This document shows, in pieces, positions 1-6,505 of a stretch of 64,000 bases of DNA. Source of the DNA: Flavobacterium sp. N2270. Its GTDB lineage: Bacteria; Bacteroidota; Bacteroidia; Flavobacteriales; Flavobacteriaceae. Every line of letters starts with the position of its first letter. The stretch's first letter is position 1. The stretch covers positions 496,001 through 560,000 of the forward strand of contig NZ_CP110005.1 of the NCBI RefSeq assembly GCF_025947225.1, written 5' to 3'. A program made the translations under genes and the position numbers. The notes beneath the pieces were generated by a model. It saw only the letters and a list, made by a program, of their open reading frames with translations, had not been told where the DNA came from and did not search any database.

Positions 1-865
1 TTGCATATACCGTTGTAGGATCATTTGGCTTAAACCTAACTGAACCTTGAGCAAAGCTCCCTGTTTGTACAACAGACCATGTTGTACCACCGTTTGAAGT
101 TTTATAAAGTCCAACACTTGTTGCACATAATAATATTTGATTATTTGTTGGATGCATTATAATATCACCCGCTCTTGTTGATGTATTTGTAAAAGTTAAA
201 CCTGTAGTATTCCAAGTAGCACCGCCGTCAGTAGATTTAAGAACACCTATTGAATAAGTATCTCCAGCATCTTTATCTCCAGTAGCAATATAAATAACAT
301 TTGAATCAGTATGATCTACAGCAATTCCAGAAACACCTATTTGAGGTAACTCATCTGACAATGGAACCCAATTTACTCCAGAGTCAATAGATTTCCAAAT
401 TCCTCCTGCTGGGGTTCCTATATATAAAGTAGTTGAAGTATTTGGATCTTCATAAACAAAATTAACCCTACCTTGTCCAGAAGACCAAGAACCAGTATTA
501 GTATGTGTAAATGGACCAACTGGTTGCCAATTACTTGGCGGTAAAGAAATCGTACTTCTAGCTTGTCTTGCTTGTTGTTTTTGACTCCAAGCGTCCCACA
601 TTTCTTGCGGAGTAATTAAATGCCCTTGATCGTTAACTTTGTTACGCCAATGGTATTCCCAACGCATAAAAGGTTTGTAACCTGAGCCTTTAACATTTTT
701 GTCGTGAGATAGCCAATATTGATCAAACTCATTCTTTAATTCGTCAATTGACAATTCGTTTTGTCTTGAACTTTGCGAATTAACGCTCCAAGGGGCGAAT
801 TCATTAAATTGCGAATATCCTAAACAGGAAGTTAGCAAAATTAATAATACGTAAAATTTTTTCAT
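1..865 (-). CDS. Secreted BNR/sortilin-like beta-propeller protein, N-terminal part (runs off left edge)
   Basis: A minus-strand reading frame starts at ATG 865 and stays open to base 1 (288 codons visible). The protein begins MKKFYVLLILLTSCLGYSQ, a signal peptide (with a possible lipobox at Cys14). A region rich in Trp, Gln and Arg follows, then repeats typical of VPS10/sortilin and BNR propellers, such as GGIWKSIDSGVNW, LKSTDGGATWN and YKTSNGGTTW, spaced about 50-60 residues apart. Flavobacterial proteins of this kind usually end in a T9SS sorting domain, but that end lies outside the window. It resembles the propeller part of the protein at 57252-61460. Substrate or binding partner is unknown. 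The class call is firm and the function is not. Confidence 0.8.
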   Translation of the reverse strand, partial: MKKFYVLLILLTSCLGYSQFNEFAPWSVNSQSSRQNELSIDELKNEFDQYWLSHDKNVKGSGYKPFMRWEYHWRNKVNDQGHLITPQEMWDAWSQKQQARQARSTISLPPSNWQPVGPFTHTNTGSWSSGQGRVNFVYEDPNTSTTLYIGTPAGGIWKSIDSGVNWVPLSDELPQIGVSGIAVDHTDSNVIYIATGDKDAGDTYSIGVLKSTDGGATWNTTGLTFTNTSTRAGDIIMHPTNNQILLCATSVGLYKTSNGGTTWSVVQTGSFAQGSVRFKPNDPTTVYA

Positions 866-896
866 GTTTTTAGTAGTTTTTAGTAGGTAAACATCA

Positions 897-904
897 CAAA
901 TATA
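897..904 (-). promoter_or_regulatory. Candidate -7 promoter box for the propeller protein
   Basis: The minus strand reads TATATTTG, matching the Bacteroidota -7 consensus TAnnTTTG, about 30 bases upstream of the ATG at 865. I see no TTG at the usual -33 spacing, so this is a half-supported promoter. Confidence 0.45.
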
Positions 905-936
905 GAAAGTTATTTACGATAAATATAGATTTTCTC

Positions 937-944
937 TATTTTTG
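937..944 (+). promoter_or_regulatory. Candidate -7 promoter box for the SCO1-like gene
   Basis: TATTTTTG matches TAnnTTTG and ends 11 bases before the ATG at 956, which implies a 5' leader of only a few bases. No clear -33 TTG is visible. Confidence 0.45.
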
Positions 945-955
945 CAAAAAAAACG

Positions 956-1615
956 ATGCTATTTAAAAAATATAAAATATTCATTCTCACATTTATATCT
1001 ATATCAATAATTATTTTTATTGCCATTTATTCTTTATTAAAGCCTCAAAAAACACTTAAAATCTTTTCGCCTAGAGATGTAAATACTGAATTAGTTGACA
1101 CAACCGTTCAACACATTGGATACAATCATACTATTGCCGATTTTGCATTTACTAATCAAAACGGAAAAATCATTACTCAAAAAGATTATGAAGGAAAGAT
1201 TTATGTAGCTGATTTCTTTTTTACTACTTGCCCTACAATTTGTCCTAAAATGACAGATAATATGGTTTGGCTACAAGAACAAATTAAAAACAACCCAAAA
1301 GTAATGTTACTTTCTTATTCGGTAACTCCAGATATTGATAGTGTTCCTGTATTGAAAAAATATGCGTTGGAAAAAGGTGTTGACGACTCAAAATGGAACT
1401 TGGTCACCGGAAATAAAAAAGACATTTATTACATTGCCAGAAAATCATATTTAGCAGTAAAAACTGGAAAACCAGAAGACATGTATGATATGGTTCATAC
1501 CGAAAACTTTATTTTAGTTGATCAAAAAAGGAGAATTAGAGGTTTTTATGACGGAACTAACCTAGAAGAAGTTAAAAAACTTTTAGAAGACATCAACTAT
1601 CTTTCGCAAGAGTAA
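956..1615 (+). CDS. SCO1/SenC-family copper chaperone-like protein
   Basis: A 219-residue protein of the SCO1/SenC/PrrC thioredoxin-like family, which delivers copper to the CuA site of cytochrome oxidase or acts as a thiol oxidoreductase in the periplasm. An N-terminal membrane anchor spans about residues 8-28. The family copper site is complete: CPTIC (Cys92 and Cys96) and a distal His181 in the DMVHTENF segment. The thioredoxin-like fold runs from about residue 60 to 215. The ATG at 956 follows closely on a TAnnTTTG box. It lies just before feoA but is separated by the feo promoter, so it is probably a single-gene unit. The family call is secure; the exact partner oxidase cannot be seen here. 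Confidence 0.9.
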   Translation: MLFKKYKIFILTFISISIIIFIAIYSLLKPQKTLKIFSPRDVNTELVDTTVQHIGYNHTIADFAFTNQNGKIITQKDYEGKIYVADFFFTTCPTICPKMTDNMVWLQEQIKNNPKVMLLSYSVTPDIDSVPVLKKYALEKGVDDSKWNLVTGNKKDIYYIARKSYLAVKTGKPEDMYDMVHTENFILVDQKRRIRGFYDGTNLEEVKKLLEDINYLSQE

Positions 1616-1624
1616 AATTAATTT

Positions 1625-1638
1625 ATGATAATTATCAT
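1625..1638. promoter_or_regulatory. Fur-like palindrome upstream of feoAB
   Basis: ATGATAATTATCAT is a perfect 14-base inverted repeat. It resembles half of the classic Fur box (GATAATGATAATCATTATC) and sits immediately before the -33 TTG of the feoA promoter, where a bound repressor would block transcription. Assignment to Fur rather than a DtxR/MntR-type regulator is inference. Confidence 0.6.
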
Positions 1639-1639
1639 T

Positions 1640-1667
1640 TTGATTTTCTAAATAATAGCTACATTTG
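1640..1667 (+). promoter_or_regulatory. feoA-feoB promoter
   Basis: TTG at 1640-1642, 17 bases of spacing, then TACATTTG at 1660-1667, matching the Bacteroidota -33/-7 consensus. Transcription would begin near 1673, about 20 bases before the GTG start of feoA. Confidence 0.65.
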
Positions 1668-1691
1668 TATTTTAATTCAATCTAAATAAGA

Positions 1692-1928
1692 GTGGCTGTT
1701 TTACTTTCAGATTTAAAAATTGGCGAAAAAGCAATAATTCTCGATGTAAATATTGAAGAAATTCCGTTGAAGTTACTTGAAATGGGTTGCTTACCTGGAA
1801 ACAATATTCAATTATTGCAAATAGCTCCTTTTGGAGATCCATTATATTTTAACATCAATGATTCTCATGTAGCCATAAGAAAAGAAACTGCTGCAGAAGT
1901 CACAATTCGTTTAGAAATACAGATTTAA
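1692..1928 (+). CDS. feoA: Ferrous iron transport protein A
   Basis: A 78-residue SH3-like FeoA protein, a cytosolic partner of the FeoB ferrous iron channel. It shows the family pattern with an early L-x-x-L-x-x-G-E segment, the central LLEMGCLPGN turn and a C-terminal segment ending near AVRKETA-like sequence (here AIRKETAAEV). The start is GTG at 1692, since no ATG lies between the promoter and the conserved N-terminus. It ends four bases before feoB, so the two are co-transcribed. A Fur-like palindrome upstream suggests iron repression. Length is normal for the family. Confidence 0.93.
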   Translation: MAVLLSDLKIGEKAIILDVNIEEIPLKLLEMGCLPGNNIQLLQIAPFGDPLYFNINDSHVAIRKETAAEVTIRLEIQI

Positions 1929-1932
1929 TTTA

Positions 1933-4035
1933 ATGCACAATACCACTATAAAAGTAGCTTTAATTGGAAATCCTAATGTGGGTAAAACTTCTGTTTTTAA
2001 CCAATTAACAGGACTTAACCAACAAGTTGGAAACTATCCCGGAATAACTGTAGAAAAAAAAGAAGGAATTTGTAAACTTTTTGCAAGTTCAAAGGCAAAA
2101 ATCATTGACCTTCCAGGAACGTACAGTTTAAATGCGAATTCAATTGATGAAAATGTAGTTATTGAATTACTTCTAAACAAGAATGATATTGATTTTCCAG
2201 ATGTAGCAGTTGTAGTTACTGAAGTTGAAAACCTAAAACGAAATTTACTATTATTTACCCAAATTAAAGATTTAGAAATTCCAACTATTCTCGTAATCAA
2301 TATGAGTGATAGAATGACTTTAAAAGGAATTGAACTTGACATTCCCTATCTTGAAAAAGAATTAAAAACCAAAATAGCATTAGTAAGTTCAAGAAAAAAA
2401 ATTGGAATTGACAACCTTAAAAACTTAATTTTAGATTATAAAAATCTATCTATAGAGCCATGCTTAAATGCTTCAAGCATTGACCCAGATTATTTTGATA
2501 AATTAAGAAAAGCATTTCCAAATCAATTACTTTATAAGCTTTGGCTAGTAATTACCCAAGATGTAAATTTCTTAAACTTAGAACGAAATGAAATTAAAAG
2601 TTCATTTACAAAATCACATGCCGATTTAAAACGCTTACAACAAAAAGAAACAATTAAAAGATACCAATTTATAAATGACACTTTAAAAATTGGTCAAACT
2701 ATAGATAAATCAAAAGCTTCTGATTTTCAGAGTAAATTAGACAGAGTTTTAACACATAAAATCTATGGCTACTTAATTTTCTTTGGAATTTTAATGGTTA
2801 TTTTTCAATCCTTATTTGATTGGAGTAGTATTCCAATGGATTTTATAGATGAAACATTTGCTAATTTAAGTTCGTTTGCCAAGACAAATTTACCAGCTGG
2901 AGAATTTACGAATTTAATAAGCGAAGGAATTATCCCTGGTATAGGTGGAATTGTAATTTTCATTCCTCAAATTGCCTTTTTATTCTTATTTATTTCCGTT
3001 TTAGAAGAAAGTGGTTATATGAGTCGTGTAGTATTCTTAATGGATAAAATTATGCAAAAATTTGGACTTTCAGGAAAAAGTATTGTACCTCTAATTTCAG
3101 GAACAGCTTGTGCAATTCCTGCCATTATGAGTGCAAGAAATATTGAAAACTGGAAAGAACGATTAATTACAATTTTAGTAACTCCGTTTACAACTTGTTC
3201 TGCACGTTTGCCTGTTTACGCCATTTTAATTTCATTAATTATTCCTGAAAAAAGAATATTTGGATTTTTAAGTTTACAAGGCTTAACACTAATGTTTTTA
3301 TACTTATTAGGTTTTGGGTCTGCAATTTTCTCTGCTTATTTATTAAACAAAGTGTTAAAACTTAAATGTAAAACGTATTTTGTTGTTGAAATGCCGAGTT
3401 ATAAAATTCCTATGTTTAAAAATGTTGGAATTAATGTTTTAGAAAAAACAAAAGCTTTTGTTGCTGGTGCAGGAAAGATAATATTAGCAATATCTGTTGT
3501 ATTATGGTTTTTAGGTTCTCATGGACCTAGTAAAGGTTTTGACAATGCAGAGGCAATAGTTTTAAAATCAAATAAAAACAAAACAATTAGTACAGAAGAA
3601 TTAGAAAATGAAGTAAATGCTTATAAGCTTGAAAACTCATACATAGGTATTTTAGGAAAAACGATAGAACCTGCAATAAGACCTTTAGGATACGATTGGA
3701 AAATAGGAATTGCCGTTTTAAGTTCTTTTGCAGCAAGAGAAGTATTTGTAGGAACATTAGCAACAATTTATAGTGTAGGTAACCATAGCGAAGAAGAAAC
3801 AACTATTAAAAATAAAATGGCCGCTGAAGTACATCCTGTAACTGGAGATAAAATTTTTAATTTTGCTACTGGAGTTTCTTTATTGTTATTTTATGCCTTT
3901 GCCATGCAATGCGTAAGTACTTTGGCAATCGTAAAAAAGGAAACTAATTCTTGGAAATGGCCCATAATTCAATTGGTATTCATGAGTGGGTTAGCCTATT
4001 TAGTTTCATTAATAGCTTATCAGGTTTTAAAATAA
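1933..4035 (+). CDS. feoB: Ferrous iron transporter FeoB
   Basis: A 700-residue inner-membrane Fe(II) transporter with a GTPase domain. The G1 motif GNPNVGKTS is at residues 12-20, G3 DLPG at 59-62 and G4 NMSD at 124-127. A helical spacer follows to about residue 270, then two gate-type membrane halves with GIGGIVIFIPQI and ISGTACAIPAIMSARN segments typical of FeoB gates. Near residues 535-565 there is a charged non-membrane insertion before the last helices. It begins four bases after feoA, and a tiny Cys-rich membrane gene follows six bases after its stop. All key motifs are present, so it is probably functional. Confidence 0.97.
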   Translation: MHNTTIKVALIGNPNVGKTSVFNQLTGLNQQVGNYPGITVEKKEGICKLFASSKAKIIDLPGTYSLNANSIDENVVIELLLNKNDIDFPDVAVVVTEVENLKRNLLLFTQIKDLEIPTILVINMSDRMTLKGIELDIPYLEKELKTKIALVSSRKKIGIDNLKNLILDYKNLSIEPCLNASSIDPDYFDKLRKAFPNQLLYKLWLVITQDVNFLNLERNEIKSSFTKSHADLKRLQQKETIKRYQFINDTLKIGQTIDKSKASDFQSKLDRVLTHKIYGYLIFFGILMVIFQSLFDWSSIPMDFIDETFANLSSFAKTNLPAGEFTNLISEGIIPGIGGIVIFIPQIAFLFLFISVLEESGYMSRVVFLMDKIMQKFGLSGKSIVPLISGTACAIPAIMSARNIENWKERLITILVTPFTTCSARLPVYAILISLIIPEKRIFGFLSLQGLTLMFLYLLGFGSAIFSAYLLNKVLKLKCKTYFVVEMPSYKIPMFKNVGINVLEKTKAFVAGAGKIILAISVVLWFLGSHGPSKGFDNAEAIVLKSNKNKTISTEELENEVNAYKLENSYIGILGKTIEPAIRPLGYDWKIGIAVLSSFAAREVFVGTLATIYSVGNHSEEETTIKNKMAAEVHPVTGDKIFNFATGVSLLLFYAFAMQCVSTLAIVKKETNSWKWPIIQLVFMSGLAYLVSLIAYQVLK

Positions 4036-4041
4036 GAAATT

Positions 4042-4164
4042 ATGCAAGAAATATTAGTTTACATTACATTAGCAATAGCTGTAGGTTTTTTAATTAAGAA
4101 GTTTTTTTGGAAAAAAAGACCAAAGAAATCAAAACCTTGTGGCGATGATTGTGCTTGTCATTAA
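4042..4164 (+). CDS. FeoB-associated Cys-rich membrane protein (40 residues)
   Basis: A 40-residue frame starts at ATG 4042, six bases after the feoB stop, and ends with TAA at 4162-4164. Residues 4-18 form one membrane helix. A basic stretch (KKFFWKKRPKKSK) follows, then a Cys tail (CGDDCACH) with Cys33, Cys37 and Cys39. This matches the small FeoB-associated Cys-rich membrane proteins often found directly after feoB. Their role is not settled; an iron-binding or FeoB-assembly role is plausible. The very short length explains why gene callers can miss it. Confidence 0.85.
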   Translation: MQEILVYITLAIAVGFLIKKFFWKKRPKKSKPCGDDCACH

Positions 4165-4173
4165 AACAAAATA

Positions 4174-4517
4174 TTAATTATTTATGTTTAATAATTGAAT
4201 GAAGTTTTTGTTCGAAATATATATTCCATTTTTGTCAGAAATAAGATTATTTTCTATAAAATAAGTTTCAATAGAATCTCTTGAATAACATTTAAGATAA
4301 AATTCATCAACTGATGGGTTTTTTAAATACTCTTTCTTAACTGAGTTATGTATTCTTTTTCAAAAGAATTAATTGTTAAACTATCTTTTACTACTATTAA
4401 AACAGAATCACTTTTTTTAATATCAATAACTTCTATGTATTTGAACTTATTTTGGATTCTTTTTTCACAGCTTAAAAAAGCAATTGATATAAATAATAAA
4501 GTTTTTAAACTACTCAT
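4174..4517 (-). pseudogene. Small lipoprotein gene, apparently frameshifted
   Basis: From ATG 4517 the minus strand encodes a lipoprotein signal (lipobox Cys17 in AFLSC) and about 64 residues before TAA at 4323. A second frame then continues to TAA at 4174 with convincing coding character (NSVKKEYLKNPSVDEF, then a further 40 or so residues rich in Asp, Glu, Lys and Tyr). Adding one A to the run in GAAAAAGAATAC near 4362 joins the two frames into one protein of about 113 residues. I do not recognise the family. It could be a true pseudogene, a phase-variable homopolymer or a sequencing error. It sits 11 bases after the next lipoprotein gene on the same strand. Confidence 0.55.
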
Positions 4518-4528
4518 TAAATTACTTT

Positions 4529-4924
4529 TTATTCAAATTCAATTTTCAACAAATAATCTTCTAACTTAATTTCAACGCCTTGTTTTTTTTGAGGAAGAAC
4601 CTCGATAGTTTTAATAGTTTTAGAAGAAGTATATCTTTCTAAAATCCACTTGTTTTCAGGGAAATTTTTAAAATTTATTGTTAGTGTTTCATCTTTATAG
4701 AAAACATTGTCTTTATATATCGAGAGTATAAGCTCAACTTCTCCTGCCCAAACACAGTTCATGCCTTCGGGACAACGAGAATCGGAAACAATTTCTTTTA
4801 TTTTAAAAGAAAATTCTTCGCTTAATATATTCTTCTGTAAAGTTAAATGTGTGGTTGATTCGTCTTTTTTAGATGCACAACCAAATAAAACTACAACAAT
4901 TAAAAAACCAATTATTTTTTTCAT
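4529..4924 (-). CDS. Small lipoprotein with CPEGMNC motif, function unknown
   Basis: A 131-residue protein with a lipoprotein signal peptide (lipobox Cys16 in VVLFGC). The core contains SDSRCPEGMNCVWAGEVEL, with Cys51 and Cys57. I recall this D-x-R-C-P-x-G-x-x-C-x-W-x-G pattern from uncharacterised bacterial lipoproteins with an expected beta-sandwich domain. The two cysteines probably form a disulfide. It starts 23 bases after the ZIP transporter stop on the same strand, so it may belong to the metal-regulated unit. No enzymatic function can be assigned. Confidence 0.75.
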   Translation of the reverse strand: MKKIIGFLIVVVLFGCASKKDESTTHLTLQKNILSEEFSFKIKEIVSDSRCPEGMNCVWAGEVELILSIYKDNVFYKDETLTINFKNFPENKWILERYTSSKTIKTIEVLPQKKQGVEIKLEDYLLKIEFE

Positions 4925-4947
4925 TCTACCAAGTTAGTAAAAAACAA

Positions 4948-5766
4948 TTAACCAAGTGCAACATCTAAAGTCATCATTACAATAAATCCACCTATAAATC
5001 CTAAAGTAGCAATATCAGTATTATTAGCTTGTTGCGTTTCAGGAATAACCTCTTCTACGACTACAAATATCATTGCACCAGCAGCAAATGCTAAAGCATA
5101 AGGTAATATTGGTGTAAAAAAAGTTACTGCTACAGCTCCTAAAACTCCAGCAATAGGCTCCACTAAGGCAGAAGATTGTCCGTACATAAAACTTTTTCTT
5201 CTGCTCATACCCATTCTTCGTAATGGCATTGAAACCGCAATTCCTTCAGGGAAATTTTGAATTCCAATTCCAATTGCTAAAGTAACTGCTCCAGCAATTG
5301 AAGCTTCTGGAATACCAGCTGCTACTCCCCCAAATAAAACTCCTACTGCTAAACCTTCAGGAATATTATGTAATGTAATAGCTAAAGTTAACAATGTAGT
5401 TCGTTGCCAAGGCGATTTTATCCCTTCTGTTTCTTTAAAATTAATATGTAAATGTGGTAAAGTTTTATCTAACATAAAAATAAATAATGCTCCCAAAGCA
5501 AATCCAACAGCAGCCGGAATTACTTTTATAAACCCTTCACCTTCACTCATTTCAATAGAAGGCGCTAACAAACTCCAAAAACTAGCAGCAACCATGACTC
5601 CTCCAGTAAAACCAAGCATTCCGTCAAAGAACGTTCGGTTCATTCCCTTAAAAAAGAACACAAATGAAGCGCCCAAAGCAGTTACAAACCAAGTGAACAT
5701 GGTAGCATAAAAAGCAGCTAAAACAGGATCGATACTTTCTAAATAAGTTAATATATCTTGAAACAT
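4948..5766 (-). CDS. ZIP-family metal transporter
   Basis: A 272-residue inner-membrane ZIP transporter of the GufA/ZupT-like type, importing divalent metals such as zinc, iron or manganese. About eight membrane helices are visible. The two metal-site helices carry HNIPEG (His133, Asn134, Glu137) and NFPEG (Asn171, Glu174), and a further acidic residue lies in SALVEP (Glu203). It starts two bases downstream of the MntR/DtxR-type regulator stop, so the pair are one operon, and it is probably controlled by that regulator. Exact metal preference cannot be read from sequence; the regulator's Glu100 leans toward manganese. Confidence 0.92.
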   Translation of the reverse strand: MFQDILTYLESIDPVLAAFYATMFTWFVTALGASFVFFFKGMNRTFFDGMLGFTGGVMVAASFWSLLAPSIEMSEGEGFIKVIPAAVGFALGALFIFMLDKTLPHLHINFKETEGIKSPWQRTTLLTLAITLHNIPEGLAVGVLFGGVAAGIPEASIAGAVTLAIGIGIQNFPEGIAVSMPLRRMGMSRRKSFMYGQSSALVEPIAGVLGAVAVTFFTPILPYALAFAAGAMIFVVVEEVIPETQQANNTDIATLGFIGGFIVMMTLDVALG

Positions 5767-5768
5767 AA

Positions 5769-6416
5769 TTATTGTACGTATAAATTACTAGCTATTTTAT
5801 TTGAAATTGTAATTGTAATATTATTTATTTCAACAAGTAAAGTGTCGTCGAAACTTTCTCTTTCTAGAACTTTAAAAGTTGAACCTAAAGCAATTTGTTG
5901 TTTGTCTAAATATTGTAAAAACTCTGGTGATGAATCTTTCACTCCTACGCATTTATAAGAAACATTTAATTCAACATCTGAAAGCAGCTGTTTATCTAGT
6001 TTTTTTATTTCTCCATTAGCATTTGGAATTGGGTCACCATGCGGGTCAAAAGCAGGAAAGTTTAAAAAAGTGTCTAATTTATTTATCAATTTTTCCGATT
6101 TGATATGTTCTAATTCTTCCGCAATTTCATGTACTTCATCCCAAGAAAAGTTTAATTTATCTACTAAAAAAACTTCCCATAAACGGTGTTTCCTTACAAT
6201 CATTTTTGCTGTCAATGTTCCATTTTCAGTTAAAGAAGCGCCTTGATATTTTTTATAAGCAACTAAATCTTTATCCGCTAATTTCTTCAACATATCGGTT
6301 ACAGAAGATGCTTTTGTGTCAAGCATTCCCGCAATTGCATTTGTATTTACTCCTTTTGGAGACACTAAGGATAAATGGTAAATTACTTTTAAATAGTTTT
6401 CTTCTGAAATAGTCAT
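5769..6416 (-). CDS. DtxR/MntR-family metal-dependent transcriptional regulator
   Basis: A 215-residue repressor with an N-terminal winged helix (about residues 1-65, recognition region TKASSVTDMLKKL), a metal-binding dimerisation domain (70-130) and a C-terminal SH3/FeoA-like domain (140-215). Aligned by eye with DtxR, the ligands His77, Glu81, His96, Glu103 and His104 are present. Glu100 stands where DtxR has Cys102, as in the manganese sensor MntR. Position 7 is Asn, where MntR has Asp and DtxR has Met. It leads an operon with the ZIP transporter and diverges from a TonB-dependent receptor, so both flanking genes are likely targets. Manganese against iron sensing is unresolved. Confidence 0.9.
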   Translation of the reverse strand: MTISEENYLKVIYHLSLVSPKGVNTNAIAGMLDTKASSVTDMLKKLADKDLVAYKKYQGASLTENGTLTAKMIVRKHRLWEVFLVDKLNFSWDEVHEIAEELEHIKSEKLINKLDTFLNFPAFDPHGDPIPNANGEIKKLDKQLLSDVELNVSYKCVGVKDSSPEFLQYLDKQQIALGSTFKVLERESFDDTLLVEINNITITISNKIASNLYVQ

Positions 6417-6432
6417 TTCACTTTATTTTTAA

Positions 6433-6465
6433 CAAATATAAACAAAATATTTTTGCAAACTACAA
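6433..6465 (-). promoter_or_regulatory. Promoter of the metal regulator-ZIP operon
   Basis: On the minus strand a TTG at 6465-6463 is followed after 22 bases by TATATTTG (6440-6433), fitting the Bacteroidota consensus. It overlaps the candidate operator and the divergent promoter of the TonB receptor. Confidence 0.5.
6443..6455. promoter_or_regulatory. Candidate operator palindrome between divergent metal genes
   Basis: CAAAATATTTTTG is an inverted repeat (CAAAA and TTTTG around TAT). It lies between the -7 and -33 elements of the regulator promoter and overlaps the -33 of the receptor promoter, so one bound repressor could close both. AT-rich DNA makes chance palindromes likely. Confidence 0.35.
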
Positions 6466-6482
6466 TATTTTTTTTAGGTTTG
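6453..6482 (+). promoter_or_regulatory. Promoter of the TonB-dependent receptor
   Basis: TTG at 6453-6455, 19 bases of spacing, then TAGGTTTG at 6475-6482. The ATG follows at 6506. A second TAnnTTTG match (6448-6455) lies upstream without a clear -33. Confidence 0.6.
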
Positions 6483-6505
6483 TCTAAAATTTTATTTAAA
6501 TTTAA

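Noticed and set aside
2034..2342. A 102-codon minus-strand frame inside feoB
   Set aside because: It is the antisense of the FeoB GTPase domain, has no family signal and lies inside an intact gene.
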